Assembly: GCF_004153685.1 (NCBI RefSeq)
Contig: NZ_SDQD01000002.1
Location: 1,116,001 to 1,180,000, forward strand
Direction: 5' to 3'
DNA length: 64,000 nt
DNA from: Pollutimonas harenae
GTDB taxonomy: Bacteria > Pseudomonadota > Gammaproteobacteria > Burkholderiales > Burkholderiaceae_B
The number at the start of each line of letters is the position of its first letter. Position 1 is the first letter of the stretch. The translations under genes and the position numbers were made by a program. A model generated the notes under the pieces. It did not search any database. It saw only the letters and a program-made list of their open reading frames with translations, and was not told the origin of the DNA. Below are positions 41,866-49,955 of the stretch, one piece after another.

Positions 41866-42607
41866 AACCCGCACGCCACAAGGGCGTGCCCACCTCTCAG
41901 GCGCGCGGCCACGCCGTCTGAAGGTGGGTGGGGTCACACCGTTCACTGCCACTGATTATCCTGGATATCTCTCGGCTGTGATTTTTGTACAAGGGTGCCC
42001 GTGGCGCTGCGGCTATTGCCACAATCCACATCTTCAGGAGCGCACGCCACACAGCCCGATACCCTGGACTGATACGTTAGCCTTATTGCGGCGACGCCGC
42101 GGGCTCCTGGATGCAGTAGTGTTCAGCGGCGGCGAGCCCACTATGGACCCCGGTCTGGCCAATGCCATACGTGAAACACGCAAACTGGGATTCAAGATAG
42201 GGCTGCACAGCGGCGGTACGCATCCCGAGCGACTGAAAAGCGTACTCCCACTCGTAGATTGGGTAGGTTTCGACGTCAAGGCACTGTTCGCCGACTATGC
42301 TCGCGTCACCCAGGTAGCGGGCAGCGGCGAACCGGCATGGAAGGGACTGCAGGCCATACTGGCAAGCGGTGTCGACTACGAATGCCGCACGACCTTGCAC
42401 CCGGCTCTGCTGTCAGAAAACGAAGTACTGCAACTGGCGCAAACCTTGGCCGGCCTGGGCGTCAAACGCTACGCCTTGCAAGTTTTTCGTGAGCAAGGCT
42501 GTCAAGACGAAATCTTGAACACATCCATGGAACAAGGCTACCCAAGCCGCTGCATGGTAGAACAGGTGTCGGGTTTATTTTCTGAATTTATCCTGAGACG
42601 CGGCTAA
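41819..42607 (+). CDS. nrdG: Anaerobic ribonucleotide reductase activase (radical SAM)
   Basis: Radical SAM enzyme that makes the glycyl radical. 262 residues from ATG 41819, which is inside the end of the preceding small ORF in another frame; AAAAGG is 8 bases upstream. The cluster motif is VQGCPWRCGYCHNP (CxxxCxxC). VVFSGGEPTMDPGLANAI holds the SAM-binding GGE. LVDWVGFDVKALF and ALQVFREQGC follow the NrdG2/PflA-like pattern. The N-terminal 35 residues are Arg/Pro-rich and not typical of short NrdG, so the start could be later. Confidence 0.92.
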   Translation: MNVNTSANKRPDLLPETRTPQGRAHLSGARPRRLKVGGVTPFTATDYPGYLSAVIFVQGCPWRCGYCHNPHLQERTPHSPIPWTDTLALLRRRRGLLDAVVFSGGEPTMDPGLANAIRETRKLGFKIGLHSGGTHPERLKSVLPLVDWVGFDVKALFADYARVTQVAGSGEPAWKGLQAILASGVDYECRTTLHPALLSENEVLQLAQTLAGLGVKRYALQVFREQGCQDEILNTSMEQGYPSRCMVEQVSGLFSEFILRRG

Positions 42608-42616
42608 GTCCAGTCG

Positions 42617-43102
42617 TCAGAAGCCACCCGGCTTCGAAGCAACGCGTGGCAATAAACGCCCGAGCATCTTACCCGGTAAGAATTGCTCGGGTGTAAATAA
42701 AGACATGTCTAATGCATCCAGCGTATTCTTGACTAGCAAGCCCAGTTCGGTATCGCCCTCCATGCTGAGGCGACGGCTGAAGAACAGCGTATCCGGGTCT
42801 TCCTTGCGCTGTATAAGCAGATAAAAATCATACAGGGGCGCTGCAATGGTCAGGGCCACATCGCCCCCTGGAGCAACCGCGGAAAATTTTCCTTTACTCC
42901 ACACGAAATCAAAGGCGATCGCTGCATCGCGTGCCTGAATACGCAGTATCCGGTTCTCAAGCATGTGCAGGGTATCAACAGGCAGATGTTGCGCAAGGGC
43001 CAGGTTCAACCCGGCAGCAAACAGCACGGAACCTGGATAAGCGGGCAAGTGTGCCAGCAATTTGCTCAAAGGAGCAGGTACAGAATGATTGCCTGAATTC
43101 AC
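42617..43102 (-). CDS. ubiT: UbiT, accessory factor of oxygen-independent ubiquinone synthesis (SCP2 domain)
   Basis: 161 residues with an SCP2 lipid-binding domain: LSKLLAHLPAYPGSVLFAAGLNLALAQHLP, then AFDFVWSKGKFSAVAPGGDVALTIAAPLYDFYLLIQRKEDPDTLFFSRRLSMEGDTELGLLVKNTLDALD, the pattern of YhbT/UbiT. UbiT carries ubiquinone intermediates. I choose GTG 43102 because CAGGAG lies 6 bases upstream; the frame goes on to 43141 but would overlap the hemolysin III gene. It is the last gene of the ubiU-ubiV-hlyIII-ubiT block. Confidence 0.9.
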   Translation of the reverse strand: MNSGNHSVPAPLSKLLAHLPAYPGSVLFAAGLNLALAQHLPVDTLHMLENRILRIQARDAAIAFDFVWSKGKFSAVAPGGDVALTIAAPLYDFYLLIQRKEDPDTLFFSRRLSMEGDTELGLLVKNTLDALDMSLFTPEQFLPGKMLGRLLPRVASKPGGF

Positions 43103-43121
43103 GACAGACTCCTGGGAAGCT

Positions 43122-43739
43122 TTAGGCGACGTAATACACAACAGTGAAATAGTGGCAAGCGCTGCCGCCCATCACAAACAAATGCCAGACGCCGTGGCCA
43201 TAACGCCATTTTTCGTCAGTGGCATAGAAAATAATGCCTACGGTATAAATGAGGCCACCCAGGAACAGCCAGCGAAATCCATCCCAACCCAGCGCGTGGA
43301 TCAAGGGGGCAGCCGCAATAACAGCCAGCCAACCCATGGCAACATAAATCAGCAAGGAGAGTATGCGGCGGCCTTTGGCGAGCCAGATCTCCTGGACGAT
43401 GCCAAAGACGGCCAGTCCCCAGACGATACCGAACAACGTCCAGCCCCAGGCACCTCGCAGGCTGACAAGAGCAAAAGGCGTATAGCTGCCCGCGATCAAC
43501 AGGTAAATGGCACAGTGATCAAACTTGCACCAGATGCGCTTCGCACGCCCGCGCAAGCTGTGGTAGAGCGTGGAGGCCAGATAAAGACCCAATAGTGCGG
43601 CGCCATATACGCTGAAGCTGACCACCTTCCATGGGTCGCCCAGACTTGCAGCCAACACTACCAGCAGAATCCCGCCTACTGCGGCCAGCACTGCGCCAGT
43701 CAAATGTGAAATGCTGTTGAAACGTTCTCCGTAATACAT
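43122..43739 (-). CDS. Hemolysin III family (PAQR) membrane protein
   Basis: 205 residues with seven helices. PAQR/hemolysin III signs are YGERFNSISHLTGAVLA, STLYHSLRGRAKRIWCKFDHCAIYLLIAGSYTPFALV and the C-terminal YGHGVWHLFVMGGSACHYFTV. The conserved Ser, Asp and three His form the usual metal-binding hydrolase-like site. It lies between ubiV and ubiT with gaps of 14 and 19 bases, so it is in their operon. Role here is unclear. Confidence 0.9.
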   Translation of the reverse strand: MYYGERFNSISHLTGAVLAAVGGILLVVLAASLGDPWKVVSFSVYGAALLGLYLASTLYHSLRGRAKRIWCKFDHCAIYLLIAGSYTPFALVSLRGAWGWTLFGIVWGLAVFGIVQEIWLAKGRRILSLLIYVAMGWLAVIAAAPLIHALGWDGFRWLFLGGLIYTVGIIFYATDEKWRYGHGVWHLFVMGGSACHYFTVVYYVA

Positions 43740-43753
43740 GCGGCTGTGTCCTG

Positions 43754-44641
43754 TTAAGCGACCATTTGCTCAAGGCCGGGGCGGCCATACCAGTATCCAT
43801 TACAGGAGCCGGCTGGCATCAGAGGCAACATTTGCTCGAAGGCATGGTCACCACTCAGCTGTCTGTCAAGGACCTGGCGAAACAGCTGTACGATATCGCC
43901 CGTGTGTTGAGACTGTGGACTGATGCGCAATACGTCTACCCCCAGGGCACACATGGTGTCCAGCTCGTTGACCAGGTTATAAACCAGAGCAGACTGAGTC
44001 TGAATCCCGTTAAGGACCAGAAAGGGCTGGCCCTCACGCGTTTCGAGCAGCAAGCCATCGGGATGATCCATACATACGTATTGGCAATTATCCTTGGGAA
44101 TATTCCGATGCCTGGCGGTAAAGCAACGCGCCGAATAAGCCAACGGCATGCGTCCATAAACAAATACCTCAGTCTGCATATCCTGTGGCCGTTCCGCCTG
44201 CAGCTGTGTCAGGCCTTCACGCCCCATTTCCAGCGGCATCACCCAGCGCCCTGCGCCCTGTCCCGCCAGCAGGTCCAGTGTGGGGCTACTGTATACATTC
44301 AAATAAGGTCCGGCCACGAAAGGTTTGCCATTCAAGCAATGTACCGCACCCATATCATTGGCTTCGACCATGAAGCCATCGTTGGCCACAATCTTGCGCA
44401 TGGTGGCCAGGTCTTGGCCAGACTCCAGCAATACCTGGGTAGACAACACGACATCCTTGCCCGCATCAGCCAGCATATGTGCGATATCGAGCCAATCGGG
44501 CAGGCGCAGTTCGTGGCGTCGCGAACAAACCGTTTCGCCCAAATACACAATATCGACGGGAGTATCGGTCATGGACTCGTAAAACTGCATCATGGCGATG
44601 CGTGACCAATAATACTGGACTGGCCCCAAGGCTATTTTCAT
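43754..44641 (-). CDS. ubiV: UbiV, oxygen-independent ubiquinone hydroxylation factor (U32 family)
   Basis: 295 residues from ATG 44641 (AAGGA upstream). The start MKIALGPVQYYWSRIAMMQFY and the Fe-S ligands match UbiV: Cys39 in VYLGETVCSRRHEL, then Cys in AYSARCFTARH and the pair NCQYVC. With UbiU it hydroxylates the quinone ring without O2. The end SCNGYWYGRPGLEQM is typical. UbiU is encoded 119 bases upstream on the same strand. Confidence 0.94.
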   Translation of the reverse strand: MKIALGPVQYYWSRIAMMQFYESMTDTPVDIVYLGETVCSRRHELRLPDWLDIAHMLADAGKDVVLSTQVLLESGQDLATMRKIVANDGFMVEANDMGAVHCLNGKPFVAGPYLNVYSSPTLDLLAGQGAGRWVMPLEMGREGLTQLQAERPQDMQTEVFVYGRMPLAYSARCFTARHRNIPKDNCQYVCMDHPDGLLLETREGQPFLVLNGIQTQSALVYNLVNELDTMCALGVDVLRISPQSQHTGDIVQLFRQVLDRQLSGDHAFEQMLPLMPAGSCNGYWYGRPGLEQMVA

Positions 44642-44760
44642 TTCTGTTTCCTTCTGCCCTTGGCAGGCATTTTGTTCGCTAAGCCGTCCTGAGGCCGAAT
44701 GCCACACCCGGCATACAGGCCGCGAGTGGGCAGCGAGCCAAAGGCGCGACGTGGGATTTT

Positions 44761-45810
44761 TTATTTCCAGGGCCGATGATAGGCACCCAGCGTATGTTGC
44801 TGCCCTTCAGCCACCTTGTTCAGTTCGGCCATCCAGGCAGGCTTGACCGAGTAGCGCTGCTGGCTGGCCAGGCACTGGTCGATGGCGTCGCGCCACACCT
44901 TCGTGACCTGTGCCACATATGCGGGGCTGCGCTGGCGACCTTCGATTTTGATGGCCCGCACACCCATCTGCATCAACTTGGGTAAAATTTCTAGCGTATT
45001 CAGACTGGTGGGTTCTTCCAGGGCGTAATAGTTTTCTTCGGCGACGTCAAAACGGCCCTTGCATAAGGTGGGATAGCCTGCGTTTTCGCCGTCGGCATAG
45101 CGGTCAATCAGCACACCGTTCAGTCGCGATTCGAGCCCTTGCTCTGTTTGTTGCCAGCGCACTGATTTAGCCGGAGAACAAACCCCGTGCGTGTTGGGTG
45201 ACTCGCCTGTGACATAGGACGACAATGCACACCGCCCCTCTACCATCACACACAGGCTGCCGAACCCGAACACCTCGATCTCGACCCCGGTGTTTTCAGT
45301 TACCTGCTCAACCTGAGCCAGCGACAGCACACGCGGAAGCACCGCCCGGACAACGCCAAAATGTTTGCGGTAATAATTGATAGCCTCATAATTGGTGGCT
45401 GAGCCCTGTACTGACAGGTGCAAGCGCAACTGGGGATAGTGCTGGCTGGCATAGGCCATCAGGCCAGGATCGGCCACTATCATGGCGTCGACTCCCGCAG
45501 TGGCAGCACGGTCTACGGCCTTGCGCCAAGCCTGCCAGCCAGAGGGCTGCGAATAGGTATTCAGCGCCAGAAATACTTTTCGACCATTTGCATGTGCATA
45601 ACGTATGCCTTCGTTGATGGCTACTTCATCGAAGTTTAGTCCGGCGAAATTGCGCGCGTTGGTTGCATCGCGAAAGCCCAGATAAACACAATCGGCACCA
45701 TGATCGATGGCGGCTCTCAGGGCAGGCAGGCTACCCGCGGGACAAACCAGCTCGACGGTGGGCGCAGCAGTGCCCGCCGCAGCGTGCTTAACAGCAGTTG
45801 CGTTGTTCAT
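44761..45810 (-). CDS. ubiU: UbiU, oxygen-independent ubiquinone hydroxylation factor (U32 family)
   Basis: 349 residues from ATG 45810; the frame extends to 46131 over the 3' end of the upstream gene, but family similarity begins at VELVCPAGSLPALRAAIDHGADCVYLGF. The U32 motif with Fe-S cysteines is EVFGFGSLCVMVEGRCALSSYVTGESPNTHGVCSPA and the fourth Cys in AGYPTLCKGRFD. Partner of UbiV. No good ribosome site is seen at 45810, so expression may depend on the upstream gene. Confidence 0.93.
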   Translation of the reverse strand: MNNATAVKHAAAGTAAPTVELVCPAGSLPALRAAIDHGADCVYLGFRDATNARNFAGLNFDEVAINEGIRYAHANGRKVFLALNTYSQPSGWQAWRKAVDRAATAGVDAMIVADPGLMAYASQHYPQLRLHLSVQGSATNYEAINYYRKHFGVVRAVLPRVLSLAQVEQVTENTGVEIEVFGFGSLCVMVEGRCALSSYVTGESPNTHGVCSPAKSVRWQQTEQGLESRLNGVLIDRYADGENAGYPTLCKGRFDVAEENYYALEEPTSLNTLEILPKLMQMGVRAIKIEGRQRSPAYVAQVTKVWRDAIDQCLASQQRYSVKPAWMAELNKVAEGQQHTLGAYHRPWK

Positions 45811-45898
45811 AACATCTAACAAGAAAAGGTGAACCTTGGAAAGCTCTGAATACAGCCTGGTTACCGGCCGTATTCGGAACCTTTCTGGTGGCAAGTTA

Positions 45899-47104
45899 CT
45901 AAGCGGGGACCAGGGCCTCGGTAATCGAACGTACTGTTGGGGTACGTACGGCTTCGATGCTTGGCTTGATGCCATTGAGCAGGAGTTCGAGCAAATCACG
46001 TACCGAACGGATGGCATTGCCAAATGGGAGCTTTTCTGAGCCTCTGAAAAACAGCCCACGCTTGATATCGCCTGCCAGGGCGAATGCCAGCTGAGTATCA
46101 ATGCAGAACTGCCCGTGCTTGCTGATGCCATCGCGCAGACCGCAAGATGCCAGACAATCGAAACCTACGGTGCAAGGCCGCTTCTTGGCAATGCGCTGCA
46201 GCTTTTCTTCTTTTTCGAGATAGTTGGCCAACCAGGGCGTACGCACGGCCCGTGCCGGCAAGCCGGCTACGCTCATGAAGGTAACAATGTCTTCGGGCTT
46301 GGCTTCTACCAATACCTTCTTGAAGTTGGGATGTGCATCACCCTCTTCGGTGACGGCAAAGGCCGAGCCCAACTGAACCGCGTTGGCACCCATACCCATC
46401 AGTTTGAGCACCTGCTCGTGGCTGTGTATGCCACCGGCGGTGATTAATGGGATGTTCTCTTTTTCGAGCCCCATGTCTTTGAATAATTGCAAGGTACCTT
46501 CGAGCACATTATTGAAAGCGAAGTTGGGGTTGTTCAGGGCCTCGGCGGTAGGCGCACCCAAATGGCCTGCAGCAAAACGGGGGTTCTCGATGACGATGGC
46601 ATCAGGCAAGCGATTCTTGCGCATCCATTTTTTCAGGATCAGGCCAATGCCGCGCACATCGGACAGGATGGGAATAATGGCGGTTTTGTGGCCTTCGGTG
46701 AGCTCTGGCAAATCGAGCGGCAAGCCTGCACCGACGACCACCGCATCGGCCTCGCTTTCGCAGGCCTGGCGCACATAAGATGCATACTCGGATACGGCCC
46801 GCATGACATTCACGGCAATAAGCCCATTACCCGCTGACATTTTTTTTGCTGCCTTGATTTCACGGTCGAGCGCCAGCAGGTTTGCGGAATCGATGAGTTC
46901 TTTGTTGCGCGACCGGCCGGTTTGCAGCATGAGGTCGGGATGATGGCGGCGCAAGTCAACGCTTGAGATAGTGCCCATGGCACCATATGATGCGACCGTT
47001 CCGGCCAGCCTGTGAGCAGAAACACCCACGCCCATGCCACCCTGCACTATGGGCAACAAAGACTTGCCCTTTAACTTGAGTCGGTCTAAAACGGTTTGCA
47101 ACAC
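45899..47104 (-). CDS. NAD(P)H-dependent flavin oxidoreductase (nitronate monooxygenase/FabK family)
   Basis: 401 residues. TIM-barrel FMN protein: LLPIVQGGMGVGVSAHRLAGTVASYGAMGTIS, GNGLIAVNVM, DAVVVGAGLPLDLP, ITAGGIHSHEQVLKLMGMGANAVQLGSAFAVTEEGDAH, TPWLANYL. It also has CTVGFDCLASCGLRDG, a Cys-rich insertion beyond the basic family. The family includes nitronate monooxygenase and enoyl-ACP reductase II; this longer branch is not assigned. It is first in the minus-strand block leading into ubiU, and an FNR-type box lies 73-86 bases before its start. Confidence 0.85.
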   Translation of the reverse strand: MLQTVLDRLKLKGKSLLPIVQGGMGVGVSAHRLAGTVASYGAMGTISSVDLRRHHPDLMLQTGRSRNKELIDSANLLALDREIKAAKKMSAGNGLIAVNVMRAVSEYASYVRQACESEADAVVVGAGLPLDLPELTEGHKTAIIPILSDVRGIGLILKKWMRKNRLPDAIVIENPRFAAGHLGAPTAEALNNPNFAFNNVLEGTLQLFKDMGLEKENIPLITAGGIHSHEQVLKLMGMGANAVQLGSAFAVTEEGDAHPNFKKVLVEAKPEDIVTFMSVAGLPARAVRTPWLANYLEKEEKLQRIAKKRPCTVGFDCLASCGLRDGISKHGQFCIDTQLAFALAGDIKRGLFFRGSEKLPFGNAIRSVRDLLELLLNGIKPSIEAVRTPTVRSITEALVPA

Positions 47105-47176
47105 TGTAGTTATCCTTGCGAAAATGATCGCTCTAAAACGCAGACACCACTATGCAGGCATAAGGCAAGATATTCC

Positions 47177-47190
47177 TTAATAAATATCAA
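47177..47190. promoter_or_regulatory. FNR/Anr/Dnr-type box between divergent units
   Basis: TTAATAAATATCAA differs from TTGAT-N4-ATCAA at one base. It lies between the flavin oxidoreductase/ubiUVT block (minus) and the DUF2249/membrane protein pair (plus), so it could control both. Confidence 0.6.
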
Positions 47191-47280
47191 CTTTATGATG
47201 GATAACCAAGGCTACTATTGCCCTGTGCGCGATGGGGCCTTGAACCCGATAAACACGCGTCTCGTATATGGTTGGAACAT

Positions 47281-47514
47281 ATGAACAACTCAGACTCCGA
47301 CATTCTTCTGGATGTACGCGGCCTCGAGCCGCCCGAGCCGCTTGAACGCGTGCTCGACGCCCTGGCCGAGCTGCCTGCCGGCCAGCGCTTGCGTATGCTG
47401 ATCGATCGCGAACCGCATCCACTCTATGGCATTCTGAACACCAATCACTTTCAGTATCAGGCATCTACCCTGCCCGACTACCGCTACCAAATTCTTATCT
47501 GGCATAAAGACTGA
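47281..47514 (+). CDS. DUF2249 domain protein, copy 2
   Basis: 77 residues from ATG 47281. Pattern: DILLDVRGLEPPEPLERVLDALAELPAGQRLRMLIDREPHPLYGILNTNHFQYQ. It has DxRG and the REPHPL block in place of NDHDP, so it is a different subtype from the copy at 39453. The stop overlaps the next ATG by one base (TGATG), so it is coupled to the membrane protein gene. The pairing suggests a shared function. Confidence 0.85.
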   Translation: MNNSDSDILLDVRGLEPPEPLERVLDALAELPAGQRLRMLIDREPHPLYGILNTNHFQYQASTLPDYRYQILIWHKD

Positions 47515-48836
47515 TGCAACGCGCCCTATCGTTCAATAGCTCGCCCGACATCAGCGTGCCGCTGCGCCTGCTGCTCGGCGCCCCCGTATTCGTTCTGCTG
47601 GCAGCATTGCTGTTGCTGTGGACAGGCCCAAGCGCCATGGTTTCGCGCTGGACCGCGCCTACCCTAGCCATCACTCATCTGTTCACGCTGGGCGCATTGG
47701 CCAGCGCTATGGCCGGCGCCATGATGCAGATACTGCCCGTGGCAACAGGCATTAATGTATTGGCGCCACGCAGCACATCTGCTGGCGTTCATGGCTTGCT
47801 CAGCCTGGGTACGCTGATACTGGCAGCTGGTTTTCTATCTGACCGGGCGGGCTTGTTCCCGCTCGCGGCAGTGCTGCTGGGTGGCGCTTTGCTGTGGCTC
47901 GCCCTGGCCTGTGCCGGCGGCTTATGGCAATATCGCAAGCAAACCACCAAAGGCGCCAGTGAAATCCTGGTAGCTGTTCGGTTCGCCATGGTGGCGCTGG
48001 CCGTGACGGCCGCCATAGGTGTCGGCCTGGCTGCTGCCTGGGCCGGCTGGCTGCCTCTTTCCCGACACATGACCAATTTACATGCCGGATGGGGTTTACT
48101 GGGATGGGTGGGTATATTGCTCGTAGGCATGGCCTACCAGGTCATTCCAATCTTCCAGGTAACCGAACTCTACCCCAAGTTCATTACCCGATGGCTGGCG
48201 CCAGCCATTTTCGTCCTGCTGACTGCTTTTACCGTCAATCTATTTGCAGGCAGCTCCATACAATGGGAAATAGGCCGGGCCATAGCTGTCCTGCTGCTGG
48301 CCGCCTGCCTGTTATTCGCTACGGTCACCTTTCAACTGCTCTGGACACGCAAACGTCCTCAGGCTGATACCACCACCCTGTTCTGGCGCACGTCGATGAT
48401 CAGTCTGGCTGCCTGCGCGCCGGTATGGTTGCTGCAAATCAGTGGCCACGGCGACTTTACCGTGACCCTGGGGGTTTTGTTTATTGTAGGTTTCGCCTGG
48501 TCTGCCATCAACGGCATGATGTACAAGATCATTCCGTTCTTACTGTGGTATCACCTGCAAAAAGACCTGACCATCGCCTTGCGCGTCGTACCCAAGGTCA
48601 AACAAATTATTCCTGATACCACTGCGGCAAAACAGTTCTGGCCACATCTGCTGGCCCTGCTGCTATTGGTAGCGGCCAGCCTGCGGCCAATGCTTCTTAC
48701 TCATGCTGCAGCCCTGGCGCTCGCGGTATCGGCCCTCTGGCTGCTGTGGAATATTGCCGGCGCACTCAGACTGTTTCGACGGGCCAAGCTGGAAATAGGC
48801 GAGGCACTGGCTACTGCTACAGCACCCTGGAAGTAA
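47514..48836 (+). CDS. Polytopic membrane protein with conserved His residues (NnrS-like)
   Basis: 440 residues with about 12 membrane helices. Several His-containing helices stand out: TLAITHLFTLGALASAMAGAMMQILPV, STSAGVHGLLSLGTLILA, MTNLHAGWGLLGWVGILLVGMAYQVIPIFQV, and IIPFLLWYHLQKDL. This is reminiscent of NnrS and of heme-copper oxidase-type subunits, in which His ligands bind heme or copper. I cannot assign a family with certainty. Coupling to a DUF2249 gene and proximity to a Dnr-type regulator suggest a role in nitrogen-oxide or anaerobic respiration. Confidence 0.65.
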   Translation: MQRALSFNSSPDISVPLRLLLGAPVFVLLAALLLLWTGPSAMVSRWTAPTLAITHLFTLGALASAMAGAMMQILPVATGINVLAPRSTSAGVHGLLSLGTLILAAGFLSDRAGLFPLAAVLLGGALLWLALACAGGLWQYRKQTTKGASEILVAVRFAMVALAVTAAIGVGLAAAWAGWLPLSRHMTNLHAGWGLLGWVGILLVGMAYQVIPIFQVTELYPKFITRWLAPAIFVLLTAFTVNLFAGSSIQWEIGRAIAVLLLAACLLFATVTFQLLWTRKRPQADTTTLFWRTSMISLAACAPVWLLQISGHGDFTVTLGVLFIVGFAWSAINGMMYKIIPFLLWYHLQKDLTIALRVVPKVKQIIPDTTAAKQFWPHLLALLLLVAASLRPMLLTHAAALALAVSALWLLWNIAGALRLFRRAKLEIGEALATATAPWK

Positions 48837-48849
48837 AATACTGTGGCCT

Positions 48850-49533
48850 TCAACCCTGATAGGCGCTGAGTTTTGCGGCATCCATGATCGTGATGTCGCG
48901 CCCCCTGACCTTGATGAGTCCGTTGGCACCCAGGTCGTGCAATATGCGCGAAAAATGCTCGGGAGTCAGATTCAAGCGCGATGCTATAACGGTTTTACTG
49001 GTTTCCAGCCGGAACTGGCGGCCGTCCTGGCGTACGCCTCCGTCTTTCAGCAAATACCCGATCACACGTTGGGTTCCAGATCGCAAGGAGTAGGCTTCGA
49101 CGTCGCCCATCAGGCTATGCAGGCGCTGACTGAGCCCCGCCAGCATCTTGCGTGCAAATCCGGGATGGCGATCGAGTTCGGCAAACAATACTTGTTTGGC
49201 CACATGCAGCAACATTGTGTCGGCCAATGCCTGGGCCGACACAATATAAGCCTTGTCCAGGAACATCAATGCTTCGCCGAAGCTGTCACCAGGCCCGATC
49301 AGCCGTACGACCTTCTCACCGCCCATGGGCGAGATGAACATCAGCTTGATCTGACCGTACACCACGATATGGAAACCCATGCAGGGATCCCCCCGATGGA
49401 AAACCATTTCTCCGCGCGTCACCTGTATTTCGGTGGTGCCCGCGGCCAGGACATTGAGCTCTTGGGCAGACAACTCATTGAACAGAGGGAGTTTGGCCAA
49501 AAAATCCTGTATACGTGCTTTGTTTGTTGCCAT
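48850..49533 (-). CDS. Crp/Fnr family regulator (Dnr-like, no Fe-S cysteines)
   Basis: 227 residues from ATG 49533. The cNMP-like sensory domain is FHRGDPCMGFHIVVYGQIKLMFISPMGGEKVVRLIGPGDSFGEALMFLDKAYIVSAQALADTMLLHV, followed by a dimer helix and the winged helix LETSKTVIASRLNLTPEHFSRILHDLGANGLIKVRGRDITIMD. The N-terminal Cys cluster of FNR/Anr is missing, so it fits the Dnr group that senses NO, or another FNR-like group. The recognition helix TPEHFSRIL has Glu and Arg compatible with TTGAT half-sites. Confidence 0.87.
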   Translation of the reverse strand: MATNKARIQDFLAKLPLFNELSAQELNVLAAGTTEIQVTRGEMVFHRGDPCMGFHIVVYGQIKLMFISPMGGEKVVRLIGPGDSFGEALMFLDKAYIVSAQALADTMLLHVAKQVLFAELDRHPGFARKMLAGLSQRLHSLMGDVEAYSLRSGTQRVIGYLLKDGGVRQDGRQFRLETSKTVIASRLNLTPEHFSRILHDLGANGLIKVRGRDITIMDAAKLSAYQG

Positions 49534-49598
49534 CTTGCTAGAATCCTGTAACGATAGACTTGTCAGGCAAGTGCCTGTATGCGCCAACCAAAAAGCTT

Positions 49599-49955
49599 GT
49601 GATCAAAACTCTTTTCAATGTCGCGGGTACGCTGGCCCTGATTCTGGCCATACTGGGCATCTTCCTGCCCTTGCTGCCTACAACTCCCTTCCTGCTCCTG
49701 GCCTCGGCCTGCTACCTGCGAGGCTCCGAACGCTTGCACCACTGGCTGATGACCCATCGAATGCTGGGTCCTTACCTGAGCAATCTACAAGCGGGCCGGG
49801 GAATACCATTGCGCGGAAAAATTATCGCCCTGACCCTGATGTGGGCATCCCTGGCCTTTTCTGCCTGGTATGTACCCCTGCCCTGGGTACGATGGCTGCT
49901 GCTGATACCAGGCATAGGTGTGACCATCTACCTGATCAGAATGAAGACACTCTAG
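49599..49955 (+). CDS. YbaN family (DUF454) inner-membrane protein
   Basis: 118 residues from GTG 49599 (start uncertain, weak ribosome site). Family core: TLFNVAGTLALILAILGIFLPLLPTTPFLLLASACYLRGSERLHHWLMTHRMLGPYL, with the PLLPTTPF motif, then two more helices. Function unknown, though it often lies in heme/anaerobic contexts in this group. It ends overlapping hemN by 3-4 bases, convergent. Confidence 0.87.
   Translation: MIKTLFNVAGTLALILAILGIFLPLLPTTPFLLLASACYLRGSERLHHWLMTHRMLGPYLSNLQAGRGIPLRGKIIALTLMWASLAFSAWYVPLPWVRWLLLIPGIGVTIYLIRMKTL

Noticed and set aside
43766-44605. A 279-codon open frame opposite ubiV
   Set aside because: Translation lacks family motifs, while the minus strand carries UbiV with its four Fe-S cysteines.
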